Positions 46,199-56,570 of a stretch of 64,000 bases of DNA are shown piece after piece; position 1 is the stretch's first letter; every line of letters begins with the position of its first letter. The notes below the pieces were generated by a model that saw only the letters and a list, made by a program, of their open reading frames with translations, searched no databases and had not been told where the DNA came from. This DNA comes from Zygnema cylindricum (Eukaryota > Streptophyta > Zygnematophyceae > Zygnematales > Zygnemataceae), in NCBI GenBank assembly GCA_037447655.1, contig JBBHKE010001760.1, forward strand, positions 1-64,000, written 5' to 3'. The position numbers were made by a program, and so were the translations under genes.

Positions 46199-46452
46199 TT
46201 ACATGGGGTCGTACCCTTACTGTGGTGCGCGCCTGTCTTGGACAATCCATTTATGTAGCAGCTACATGCACTTAGTTCTAAAGTTGTAAACGTTAACCGC
46301 ACTATATATACGGCACGTAGCCACAAGGGTCTGGCTTGTTCAGCGCAAGTTTTTTTTGACGGTTACACAGAACAGACCAGAAATGTTGGTGCTGTATCGA
46401 AATGTCTTAATGTGGTAACGTACAGTACAATAGTACAGTGCGGACTTTACAT

Positions 46453-46976
46453 TACACCGTGAATCGCTATTAGCGTAATGAAATAGATAGCGTAATGAAA
46501 CAATTAGCGTTATTTACGCTAATTGGGAATGTCGTCTTTTATGGAAATAATTTTTATTCTAATTTTTCGTACACTCTAATTTGCAAACTGCTTTGTAAAA
46601 AATTTCGGTTCAGAATATCTCCACACTACAATATGTGCATGTAAGAAATTGTTCAAATCGTACGCCGTCGCATTTTTTTTTCATCCGCGAATGCCGGAAA
46701 AAATTTACGCAGTTATATGTTAGCGCGATTACGGGACAGCGTGAATATCTTTTCTGTACTTTTCTACTTACAAAGGTACAAAAAAAGTACATCTCTGACA
46801 GACCGTACACCACACTATTTACGATGGCACGATCTTAGAGTCATGAATCCTATTTTATGTAACACCTCAAATAACGTGTAGGAACATTTAGAATGTCTAA
46901 TTCTATTTGAGAATTTGCCCAAAAAAACAGGGTACCTCAATTAGCGACCAACACGCTAATAGCGATTCACGGTGTA
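46453..46976. mobile_element. TA-flanked mariner-like MITE 1
   Basis: TA, then a perfect 22-bp terminal inverted repeat beginning CACCGTGAATCGC, ending with its inverse and TA. No coding frame. The TA duplication suggests Tc1/mariner. Confidence 0.75.
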
Positions 46977-46980
46977 CCAG

Positions 46981-47724
46981 TACACCGCGAATCGTTATTA
47001 GTGTCAAAGTTTAAATAGTGTTGAAGAAAATTTACTGTAATTGATGCTAATTAAGAATTTGAAATTTTTCAAAAAAAGGGTGTATTCTAATTTCGGCGTT
47101 TATTCTAATTTGGGAATAGCAAAAATGGAATATTCGCCGTACGATTATGTACATTAGTATATGTATCCGTACAAAATATTAAAAATAGTACGCCGTCGCG
47201 AATCTAAAATATCCGTACATGCTATACTACACCGCGAATCGTTATTAGCGTTGTGAACTCTATATCGGCACCCCAAAATTTTGACATTAATACCTTAAAT
47301 ATATAAACTACACTATTTAAATACGTGGACCATAATCTGCCACGTCTCCTGGCACTAAATTAGAATGAATGACGCTATTTTTTAATTTACACTAATAATT
47401 TCTCAACGCTAATAACGATTCGCGGTGTACTTTACGTGACAGACTAATCACGTTTTTTGGAGCGCACGTTCCCATGGGTGCTCGTCTGATTTAATTCATT
47501 TTTTGTTAACTTTCACTTGAAAAGGTACAGTTATGTACGGTCTAACATCGACCGTACACCACACTATTTATATTTTATTGTAATTTCGTGCTTTACTTTA
47601 TTTTGTACGGTACCTTAATTAACGTCAAGGAAAAATTAAAATCATGTATCCTGTTTGAAAAAAAAAATCAAAATTTTAAGAACCCAAATTAGTGACTTTG
47701 ACACTAATAACGATTCGTGGTGTA
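46981..47724. mobile_element. TA-flanked mariner-like MITE 2, with MITE 3 nested
   Basis: Terminal repeats CACCGCGAATCGTTATTAG... and their inverse match over 27 bp with one mismatch, with TA at both outer ends. A second copy of the subfamily lies at 58865-59408 in the opposite orientation. MITE 3 (47228-47429) is inserted inside. Confidence 0.75.
47228..47429. mobile_element. Short mariner-like MITE 3 (202 bp)
   Basis: TACACCGCGAATCG ... CGATTCGCGGTGTA. A close relative lies at 58559-58761, sharing 'ctctatatcggcaccccaaaattttgaca' and 'ctgccacgtctcctgg' blocks. Confidence 0.75.
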
Positions 47725-47872
47725 CTGTAGTCCAGTACAGTACATTGCCGCACCGTACTAGTTTCTGGATGAAAAATATTCAGTGAACAGAATTGAATGC
47801 AGTGGAAGTGGACTACAGTAGAGGAGATCAGAGTGTGATGACTTCGGATTTCCCGCGTTAATTCATTGTTTT

Positions 47873-47902
47873 CCTCTTCCTCTTCCTCTTCCCTCTTCCC
47901 GT
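47873..47902 (+). promoter_or_regulatory. Pyrimidine tract upstream of the SOG1-like gene
   Basis: A CTTCCTCTTCC-type run about 150 bp before the start codon. Such CT-rich tracts are common near plant transcription starts; function here is inferred. Confidence 0.4.
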
Positions 47903-47941
47903 CTTTTTGTCACGCCATCTTTCCACACCAGAAACTAGAAA

Positions 47942-47979
47942 GCAGGGTAGGGTTTAAGACGCCTTAAACCCTACCCTGC
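47942..47979. promoter_or_regulatory. Telo-box perfect hairpin upstream of the SOG1-like gene
   Basis: The arms GCAGGGTAGGGTTTAAG (47942-47958) and its exact inverse (47963-47979) are separated by four bases. Each contains the plant telo-box AAACCCTA core. It lies 70 bp before the predicted start codon, in the promoter or 5' UTR. Telo-boxes are known promoter elements of replication and translation genes; the inverted pairing is unusual. Confidence 0.75.
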
Positions 47980-48048
47980 AAATCTGCATTGACTTGATAG
48001 CATAGCTGAGTTTAAACGGTAGTCCTTGTGAACCTGGTGAGATTTACA

Positions 48049-51000
48049 ATGTTGACTCTAAAAGGTTATCCCGAAGGTGTGAAGTTTGAGCCGACTGATG
48101 AACAGCTTGTGAAGCATTTGGCGGCAAAATCGGGAATGGCTGGTTATGTGCCTCATAAGGACTTAGGGATGTTTATTCCTACAATCGATGATGAAGGTGG
48201 CATGAGTAGAATGCATCCTGAACATCTGCCAGGTGAGCGAGTTAGAGAGATAAGAGGGTATCGATATGTACTCTACAACCGAATTTACTACTTGTGCAAT
48301 ATCATAATAATTATACAGAATGCTGTGCGATTTTTAAGAAACGTTCACTTTTATAGGATTACGCTGATTTACTGAAGTAATAGCGTACGTGGAACTGCTA
48401 TAGGAGATGATAGGCAGCTGAAGGCCTTAGGAACTGGTAATTTTGGCTCCATTTGCATGGTATATTCTAGCTGCAAAAGGCATTCAAGTTAAGCCATAGA
48501 TTGACATAAGAAAGATGCATCTAACATATGCTGTTGTGTTTGATGTCCATACTGGTGTTGTTCTTCTAACAGGGCAAGCTTTTGGAATTAGAGAATGATA
48601 TTGCTTTTCTCCTGGAGATTTAAAACTGATGATTTTGTAGATGTTGAAAATGTAATGAAACTGGCCTGTGGTGGCTTCATTTTTCTGAAGTCCTTCTCCA
48701 TCATGATTCAGGAATGTTAACCAGATTTTATCCCCATTCCTCCCCCCCCTCCTCCCCCCTCTCCTCTTTCCCCCCCCCTCTCCCCCCCCTCCCTCCTCCC
48801 CTTCCCCGTTTCTAGCCTCCATTCGGTATCTCCCTCTGTGGCCAGTGACCCTTGCAGGGTTCCAGGGATGGTGTAAGACGCCATTTTTTCCATCACCCGA
48901 TTGGTCCAGTCTTAGCTGGGACACGCAAGAAAAATAAAATACAGAAATTAGAGGATGGGGAAATTCAACAAATGCGGTGGCATAAGACGGGAAAGACGCG
49001 ACCTGTGAAGGTCAATAATAAACAGGTGGGTTAATGTGCTTATGATTGACAAATTGGGTAATTGCATGTTTTGGATTAGTTCATCAGACAATGTTCAGGT
49101 GTGTGATTTCTTGCTTTAATTGTTATGTCTCAGCTTTTTGGTTGTCGCCTTTTGAGCTTTTTGTGCCCTTCCATTCTTGTGTGCAGTTGGGTTGCAAAAA
49201 GATTCTTGTACTGTACAACAGCAAGGGCAGGAAAGAAGGAGAAAAGAGTAAAGAAAAAGATGAGAAAACCAATTGGGTGATGCATCAGTATCACTTGGGT
49301 GAGGAGCATATGGAAAAAAATAACAAATGGCTTGTTTCGAAGGTTTTCTGGCAAACTGAACGCCGTAAATCAACCAGCAGAAAACCTGCAACTAGCAGTG
49401 AGTTTGAGCAAACTGTTGTAGAAGACCAATCTCCGAGTGCTGCAGTGAAGAAAGGCGATGAATCTTCGGTAACATTTTCGGTCGAGTTTGCGCAAGAAAG
49501 GGCCATTAAAGGTCATTCTGCGTCGACAAGAGTGGAATTTAAGACACATGTACAAAAGCGGCTCAAGTTGGGAGATGGAGTGGGTGACAGTGCAATAATG
49601 AATAGACAGGGTTTGAAGTCATGCGAAGAGACGCTCACAACAATGGTACGCACATTTGCCTAGCAAGTTCTGTGTTGGGCTTAGGGTCTCAGTTAACATT
49701 ACTTGCTGTAGAGTTGTTTTTTTAACGAATGCTGATGCTGATGGTTATGCTTATTTGCTGGAGTTTGCGTAGGAACACATTGTGTTTGCTTGCGTCTGGC
49801 TGGACTCAGAAAGAGTTATAGCTAAAGTTGTGTGCTTTTTATTACAGGAGGTTGACAGGCACTCGACTGGTGATAGAGTGGCCTATGCAGACGGGAAGAA
49901 TGGACCGGCTCCAACAGACGAAGATGTAATAGCCAATTCTGTTTGACTCTTTGTTATGTTCTGGGAATTCACCAAAGTCAGTCAATGTTTTGTTTGTTTC
50001 CACAGCAATAGGCCTGCCATCATCAGGATGTTATGTTTGGAAAAACGCGATAATCTGCATTCACGTGGTAGAGTTGCATGGTGTTTGGTTTACAGATCCT
50101 TAAGCATTGGGGCTTTATTGTCTGTGACAAATGGATATTGTGAAGCTCAGCCAGGCAATAGAGTTATGTAACTTTCACCTTCATTGAGCCTTTCTTTTTC
50201 ATTGACGGCAGTTGGTGGGCCTATTGTTTGGATTGCAGCCCTTCTTTGGAGGCTGGAGCAATATGCACGAAGGGAAAGACGCGACAAGTATTTCTGATGT
50301 TGGGTCATCCCAAGAGGTAAGGCTCTGTTTCATCCACTTGAGGTTCATGGCGCATTCTTCTTTAGATTTTAATTTCCTATCAAATGATTCTAAACAGTCT
50401 GTCTATTGAGATGAATGTAATTTGTTGATTTTTCTTCTGCAACTTTGTCTTAGGCTCTGGTCTCAAGTAGATTGTTAGCTTCAGCACTATTTCTCAAGGA
50501 TTTAAAGTGGAAGTGTGAAATTTGGGTGATTTCCTTTCTGTAATTTTATCTTAGGCCATCCTCCCAAGTATATCAGGTATGCCAATGAAGGTATTTAAAG
50601 TAGTTTTGTCATTCTGTTTTGTTGTGTGGTCTCCTTTGATTTATAACCTCCCTGGGTTGCTTTCTAGCAAACTCTTTTCTCTCATTTTGTCGCTGTCAAA
50701 ACAATTGCTGTAATTGCTTTACCATCCGTTTGTTTGTTTTTGTTTTTGTTTATTCTGTTTATCATCAGCCCCCAGCTTACGGTGAGTACGATGATGTGGT
50801 TAGCAAGGAGACTCAACCTCAGGCTGATCGATTTGAAAACTATGAACCAAGTGGAGGAAATATCGATGATTTTCCGTACAGACCAAACACAGACTGCAGA
50901 AATCTGATATGCCATGAAAATGGGGTAGATCTTAACTATTTGGACGATGTAGATGATGTAAGACCTCTAAAGCGATTGCCAATGAATCTTATCCAGTCTA

Positions 51001-51650
51001 CTTTGGAGACTGTTCCTAGTAAGGAAACTATGGAAACGAAGGAAGACACTTTAGGATCTCAAGGAGCTCTAGCATGGCCCCCTTTGGATCCTTTGGTCTT
51101 TGCCGATGATTTTATTTGCACTCCACCAGACGATGCACTAATAACTTCTCAAGGATTGGAGAAAAGACTTGCTTTTGTTCAAGATGAAGGTCGTGAGAAG
51201 GAAACAATTGTTGGGGAATTAGCGGCGGACGGTAAGGACATTTATAACGACCCACGGGGAAAGGAACACCAAAGGGTTTCGCAGGAGGAGGAGCCGTGCA
51301 GTTTACCTCTCTCAGACTTTCATCTTAGCCAATCTTTACCGGTTCTTGACAGCCAAGAAGCAAGGGACATATTTGGTGGGTTCAGCCAATCACAAGGGAA
51401 TAATAACAGTAATAGCCTGGGAAAACAGCTGGAAACGTTAGTGGAAAAACAGAAAAACGATGAGCCACATTTTGGCTGTAAACAACCAGTGTCTGGAGCA
51501 ACACAAAAAGAATCGCAGAACGCTGTCTCAAATAAAATTTTATTGGGAAAGAAGAAGAGGGAGAACCTTCCGACTCTTCGTTCCAGGACACAGCCGAAAA
51601 GGGAGGCAAAGAGTGCATCAAGGCCGATTACCAGCTTCTTTAGTACGTGA
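48049..51650 (+). CDS. SOG1: SOG1-like NAC transcription factor, six exons
   Basis: The predicted product (about 627 aa) is a DNA-damage-response NAC factor acting in the nucleus. Exons: 48049-48240, 48858-49025, 49187-49645, 49848-49925, 50212-50316 and 50769-51650; all introns from the second on have GT-AG ends and phase 0. NAC subdomains appear in order: [23 protein letters not shown] and [22 protein letters not shown] with [19 protein letters not shown] with [22 protein letters not shown]. This combination is specific to the SOG1 subgroup. The tail holds nine SQ sites (one in exon 5, eight in exon 6), the kind ATM/ATR phosphorylate; Arabidopsis SOG1 is shorter (about 450 aa) with five. 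The first ATG after a TAA at 48013 is used; an upstream coding exon is possible. The exon 1 donor is uncertain. Confidence 0.85.
48731..48808 (+). repeat. C-rich tract in intron 1 of the SOG1-like gene
   Basis: About 78 bases of C runs of 6-9 broken by T or TC, ending about 50 bp before the exon 2 acceptor. The minus strand has many G runs of four or more. Confidence 0.85.
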
Positions 51651-54381
51651 GTGTTTTCTAAAAAGTTGAGGTGATAAAAGAAAAAAGGAGATTTTCTGAC
51701 TAAAATCGTGAGTAGTATGTGGCTGTTGATCCTGTACTGATCATTTGTTTAAACTGATTGGAGACTGCAAGTAGGGATGTGAGTAAGATATGAAACAGTT
51801 TATCACTCTCTATGTTCAGGCTTGCATAAAGTTGTAATTCTGTTTATCTTCAGAAACTGCAACGAAGTAAGCTAAAGTTCTGAGATCGTTGTTGCTGTCA
51901 AAGTGAGCCGGTATTTTTCTTTCCAAAGGACAGTATATCACTAATTCTGTGCCACTTTTCTTGTTTCTGGCCACAAAATAGCGCCAATATACGAAATCTT
52001 TTTTTCTCAACGCTAAGTTTTTGACCGGTTCAAAAACAGCCTTGCCTTTCAGAACGAAAACAGGATCAATAACACTAATGTAATCCCCTCGCTAACACTA
52101 TCTTTAATAACGTTCAGCAGTGTCATTTTCCGCGTCAAATTTTTTTTTTTTCATTTATTATTTACAGGTTCCATATTTTTTGTGTGTGGTTTGCAGTACT
52201 CTCGGTCGTTGAACCAAGATAGCAAAGTGGAGCTTTGGAAGTGTGTGGGAACCGCAAAGACTTGGAGTGTAGGAGTTCTGTTAGAGATGTTTTGACTCAT
52301 GGTGAGATGAAAATTTAGACTTAAGTATTCGATGTCGGATAGGACACAAACTTGGTGTGTCAGTTTTCCAAGGAATCAAGTTTCTTTGGTTTATTAGTTT
52401 GGAGGGCTATTGGTTCCTTCTTTGTATAGTAATTATGGTGCGCATGTCACTGTTTCAAATTCTCTGTAGTGTTTATTTAGACTTAAGTGACAAACTGCAA
52501 AGCTGCACAGTGTAGTGAAGACTAAAAAACCCTAAAAAAACCCAAAAAAACCCTAAAAGAAGTGGTTGCTTTGAAATGCCTATTAAAATTCCTGCTATGT
52601 GTCGCACTGTCCGTGGTTGCGACATACAGTATGCAGGTGGTGACATTGGTAGCCTGTAAGGTTGTACAGGGATTGGAAGCAAAGTGAAACGTGTGTTTGC
52701 AATGACACACTGATGGAGTGTTTTTTTGGAGCCTTTTTTTTTTGCCATTGCTCTTCTTTGATATTTGTGTGTCATATATCGCTGTAAATGGTGACTTGCA
52801 CTTTTGGACCTTGTATGCCATGGTTGATTTTTGTAACTTTAAACTTCTTGCTTGCAGTTTGAATTTTTTTTGTTTAATGTCAAGACCTTAAGATCGTTAA
52901 TCTTGGTTTTAGCAAGGCTGTGTTTAATGACCATTCTTACCATCGTGACTTGAAATTCTTTACCTGCAGTAGACTAATACATAACTATTGCGCGCCTTAT
53001 TTTTTAGCATCATCATAGCCAATATGCATACTTCAGCATTGTTATTGCAAGGTCCACTATTTGGAAATTTTGTTGTTTAACTATTTCAGCTAGTGTGGCA
53101 TGTCCACAATGTTTCGTTTTTCCACTTAGAATTAACAAAGCCGCAATGGTAGCTCTACGTCAACGTCAATGTTTTCTTGTACAACAATCAATTTTGGAGA
53201 AATTTATCTGTTCTGTATGAATACCGTTTGTTTCATGAGACTGTTAAACGACGATGTGTGCGTGATTTCGTCAAATAATGCCTAAATGAGGCAGTAAAGG
53301 TGCCACAGAATGCCAAAGTTGTCGTAGGAAATTGTCTGCTGGCCAAGTTCATACAACACGCCACAAGTTCATTGTGCGAAAACTATTTGAAAAGCTATAC
53401 AGTACGCGTACTATAGGACGCGTACTGTAATATTGTACTGTATCCGCTCTTGTTAAAATCGTGCGATTTTTTCAAATTTTCCGATTTCTACGTATAATTC
53501 GTGACTGTTGAAAAAATTGCCAAAAAAGGCAATGTACTTTCTGTCCGGTAAACTGAACGGAAAATTTACGAGTATTTCCCCTAAAATGTACGGTTTTTTA
53601 TTGCAATGTATGGAAATTGACAAAAGCATACGTCGCAGTTATTAGTACTTTCTGTCCAGTAAACTGACCAGAAATTTCATGGAACATGCACGTAACTTTA
53701 ACGAAAATGTACAAACATTTTTGAAAAGAGACGTTGAAATGTCACACTATTTGCGAGCGGTAAGTTTGAAAACTGTACGAACGTCTTCCTCAATATTTTT
53801 CGAAAGAAGCCGCCATGGAATGTTGAGAATCTGCCAGGAATCTGCCTGTCAGATAGTATCAGACAGACGGACTTTGACAAAAATCTTGCATTGGCAGAGA
53901 CTTGAACTTGGCACTTTGCCATCTCGCAGTAACCTGATCCGAAATTGTCTGATACCAGTCGATGCGGAAACTGAAATGATCCCAAGAAGTGTGATGCATA
54001 TCTAAATATTTAAACTTGTTTAGCAATCATCAAAACTTACAAACTCCGCTATATGTAAACTTCATTTTTTTTAACATGCATGGAATAGTACGGATGAAAA
54101 TTCATTAACAATTTTAACGGTTTTTTTCAAATCGTTCAATGCGTTCGCTACGCATAATTCGTCGCGATTGAATCGTTCGCACTAAACGGTTTGAATAACC
54201 ATGACAATAACGTTTACAATTGTTTTCGTACATTAAACCTATGACGGTATATAGTATTGTATCGTAGTACGCTTCTTATTATGCATCGTAAAATGGAACA
54301 ACACGATATTGAAACTTTGGCGCCTGCTATTGTACCCAGTGTACTGTAATGAACTGTATAGTACTGTACTATACCTGCTAC
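51651..54381. other. 3' flank of the SOG1-like gene and intergenic DNA
   Basis: A good donor (TAC|GTGAGT at 51647) overlaps the stop codon, and acceptors exist at 52167 and 52196, so a terminal intron may be used. 52528-52560 has 'aaccctaaaaaaaccc' telomere-like text. 53531-53560 and 53646-53675 are two copies of a 'gtactttctgtcc(g/a)gtaaactga' repeat. No further gene is supported. Confidence 0.4.
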
Positions 54382-55949
54382 TAGTGTCGGGTATCGGGTA
54401 AATTCATATCGAGATAATTTTGATATTCGATACATCGAATATCGATCGAGCAAACTTCTCGATATATCGTACCAGGACCAACATAAATTATCGCGATATA
54501 GATCGCAATATGTAGTATTTTTTTAAATTTAATATTTTATAAATTACGTTTTTTAACTTAAAGGACAAATTGTCAGATACGCCACGTACGACGTGATTTT
54601 CGTTTCGTGGTTCGTTCGTTTTGTGCCATTTGCCGCAGAAATTTTTGGTACTTTGGACAAGTCTTTTGATGATTTCCTTCGTACCTATGCAAAGAAAACA
54701 TTTGAAACCCGGGGTTTTGGGAGCCCTCCCCCGAGCCTTCTCGTTGCGTTTTACCGTCAACGAGTATCAGTAGCTCTTCAACGAGCGCAAGCCGCGGCCC
54801 TTCTACGACGGAGCACAGTGGCGGATGACAGGCGTGGCCTCCCAGATCTTCCACCTAAGGATCCAATCCACATCCACGATCTTCGGGGGTGTGGAGTTTA
54901 GTTTGTTAGGGTTGTGTAGTCGTTTTGTATAGTTTCATCTTTAGTACATTTGCTTGGTTTTGGCTGTTATTCTAGTTAGATTTGGTGTCTTTACATGTTT
55001 TCTTTCCCTAGGTTTTGTTTGGCTATTTTTTAGCATTAAACGTTTTTTCGCTTTTTTTTGAAACCCTTTGTACCTTGATGGTTTTTTCCATCGCACTTTT
55101 TGAAATAAAAGTACTTGTTTGTTTTAAAGGAGACGTCGCAAAATGTAACCGACGAAAAAGTACTAATTCTGTAGCACTAGTACTGGCAGCAGCAGCAGTA
55201 CACCGCTAATCGTTATTAGTGTTAATAACTCTAATTTTGACGCAGCTTTTTTCGGCCCAAAATCATAAGTTTGTGTTATTAACATTATAATATAATTAAA
55301 GCTAATATGGAAACTATTTATTTAGTGTTAACCATTTTATATTACGTTCGTCAAAATTAGTGTGATGTACGAGAAGCTCGTTTACGTACATTGCGTCGCC
55401 GTGACATCTCAATTTTTACAACATTAAAAGCTATTTCAGTACCAATTAGCCGCCGGAAAGAGCGGAACATTACGAAATATGTAGCATAAAATATCGTTAT
55501 TTTTACTCTAATTTACATGTTTCGTACGATTTCCAAACCTTACAAGTACGTATTTCGTCGAAAGCTGTCAGGATAGTACACCTGAACTTGAAATAGTATC
55601 AATGAAAGCTCAGCGTACAACCTATGAACCGACACACAAATTGGCGTTTAGTGCCAAATCAATGTTAATGCTTTTTTTTTTGGGACACAAAATCACAAAT
55701 TAGCGTTATTAACACTATTAGCGTTTCCGCTAATCTTTTTTTTACACTAGTAACGATTAGCGGTGTAGTACTAGCAGCAGTAGCAAGAAGAGTTTCTTTT
55801 TTTTTAAAAAGCCTCAATATATTGGCAATATATCGCGATATTTTCCTTTTCGATATATCGGAGCGATATATCGATTGTCGGGTACCCGAAATTCAATATA
55901 TATATCGAATATCGGCAAATGGTCCTCGATACCCAACAAGCCAACACTA
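54382..55949. mobile_element. hAT-like element (1.57 kb) with a GC-rich core
   Basis: Begins TAGTGTCGGGTATCG and ends CGATACCCAACAAGCCAACACTA. The flanking octamers are CCTGCTAC (54374-54381) and CCTGCTAT (55950-55957), an 8-bp duplication with one change, the hAT hallmark. Inside, 54593-54901 is a GC-richer open frame (ending HIHDLRGCGV) unlike the AT-rich surroundings, with no recognised domain. A mariner-like MITE (55199-55767) is nested near the right end. Confidence 0.7.
55199..55767. mobile_element. TA-flanked mariner-like MITE 4
   Basis: TACACCGCTAATCGTTATTAG at the left, and ACTAGTAACGATTAGCGGTGTA at the right. Non-coding, nested in the hAT-like element. Confidence 0.7.
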
Positions 55950-56570
55950 CCTGCTATGCATCGTCGCACCCCCTCCCCCCTTCGTGAGCTCGTGACTTCG
56001 TGGCCACTGCCTCACGCCCGTGCCAGAGGTCGCAAAGGTCAAAATTTTACATAACCGAAACCGACCGTTTTTTTTTTTCAAAATCTGAGTAACCGACGCC
56101 CGACCGAGTTATGTCACGCTCCAAAATTGTTAACCGTTAACCGACCGGCGTTTACGAAAATAAAAATTAACCGAATCTCGATTTCCCGCGACTAACCGTG
56201 CCCGCCCGTAACCGAAAAAGTACAAAATTTACCAATGTTCGACGTATGAAAGCCAATAATTACGATTTGTCGCGTTCCCTAAGATTTGTGAAATAAATAG
56301 TGTACAGTACCGTGTCAGATTTGCAACGCTAATCATGATGTCACGTACTTCCACGATACCAAAGAGTACAAAGTATTATGATGTTTTCACTACGCGGTTT
56401 GTAAAAATGCATTCCGTCAAAACGTACAGTTTCACGTCATTATGAAGTTTGCACTACGCGGTTTGTGAAAACCACAGGTACATCATAACTGCATGTATTA
56501 AATCATTTTTTGTACATTTTCATTAATACAGTTCTGTACGTGAGCCACACTATTTAAAATAGAAACTTAC

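Noticed and set aside
48484-48924. Minus-strand frame opposite SOG1-like intron 1 (Gly/Glu-rich)
   Set aside because: Its Gly/Glu richness is just the translated C-run tract. No independent coding evidence.
49956-50171. Plus-strand frame between exons 4 and 5 of the SOG1-like gene
   Set aside because: It falls in an intron with good GT-AG ends and matches nothing in NAC proteins.
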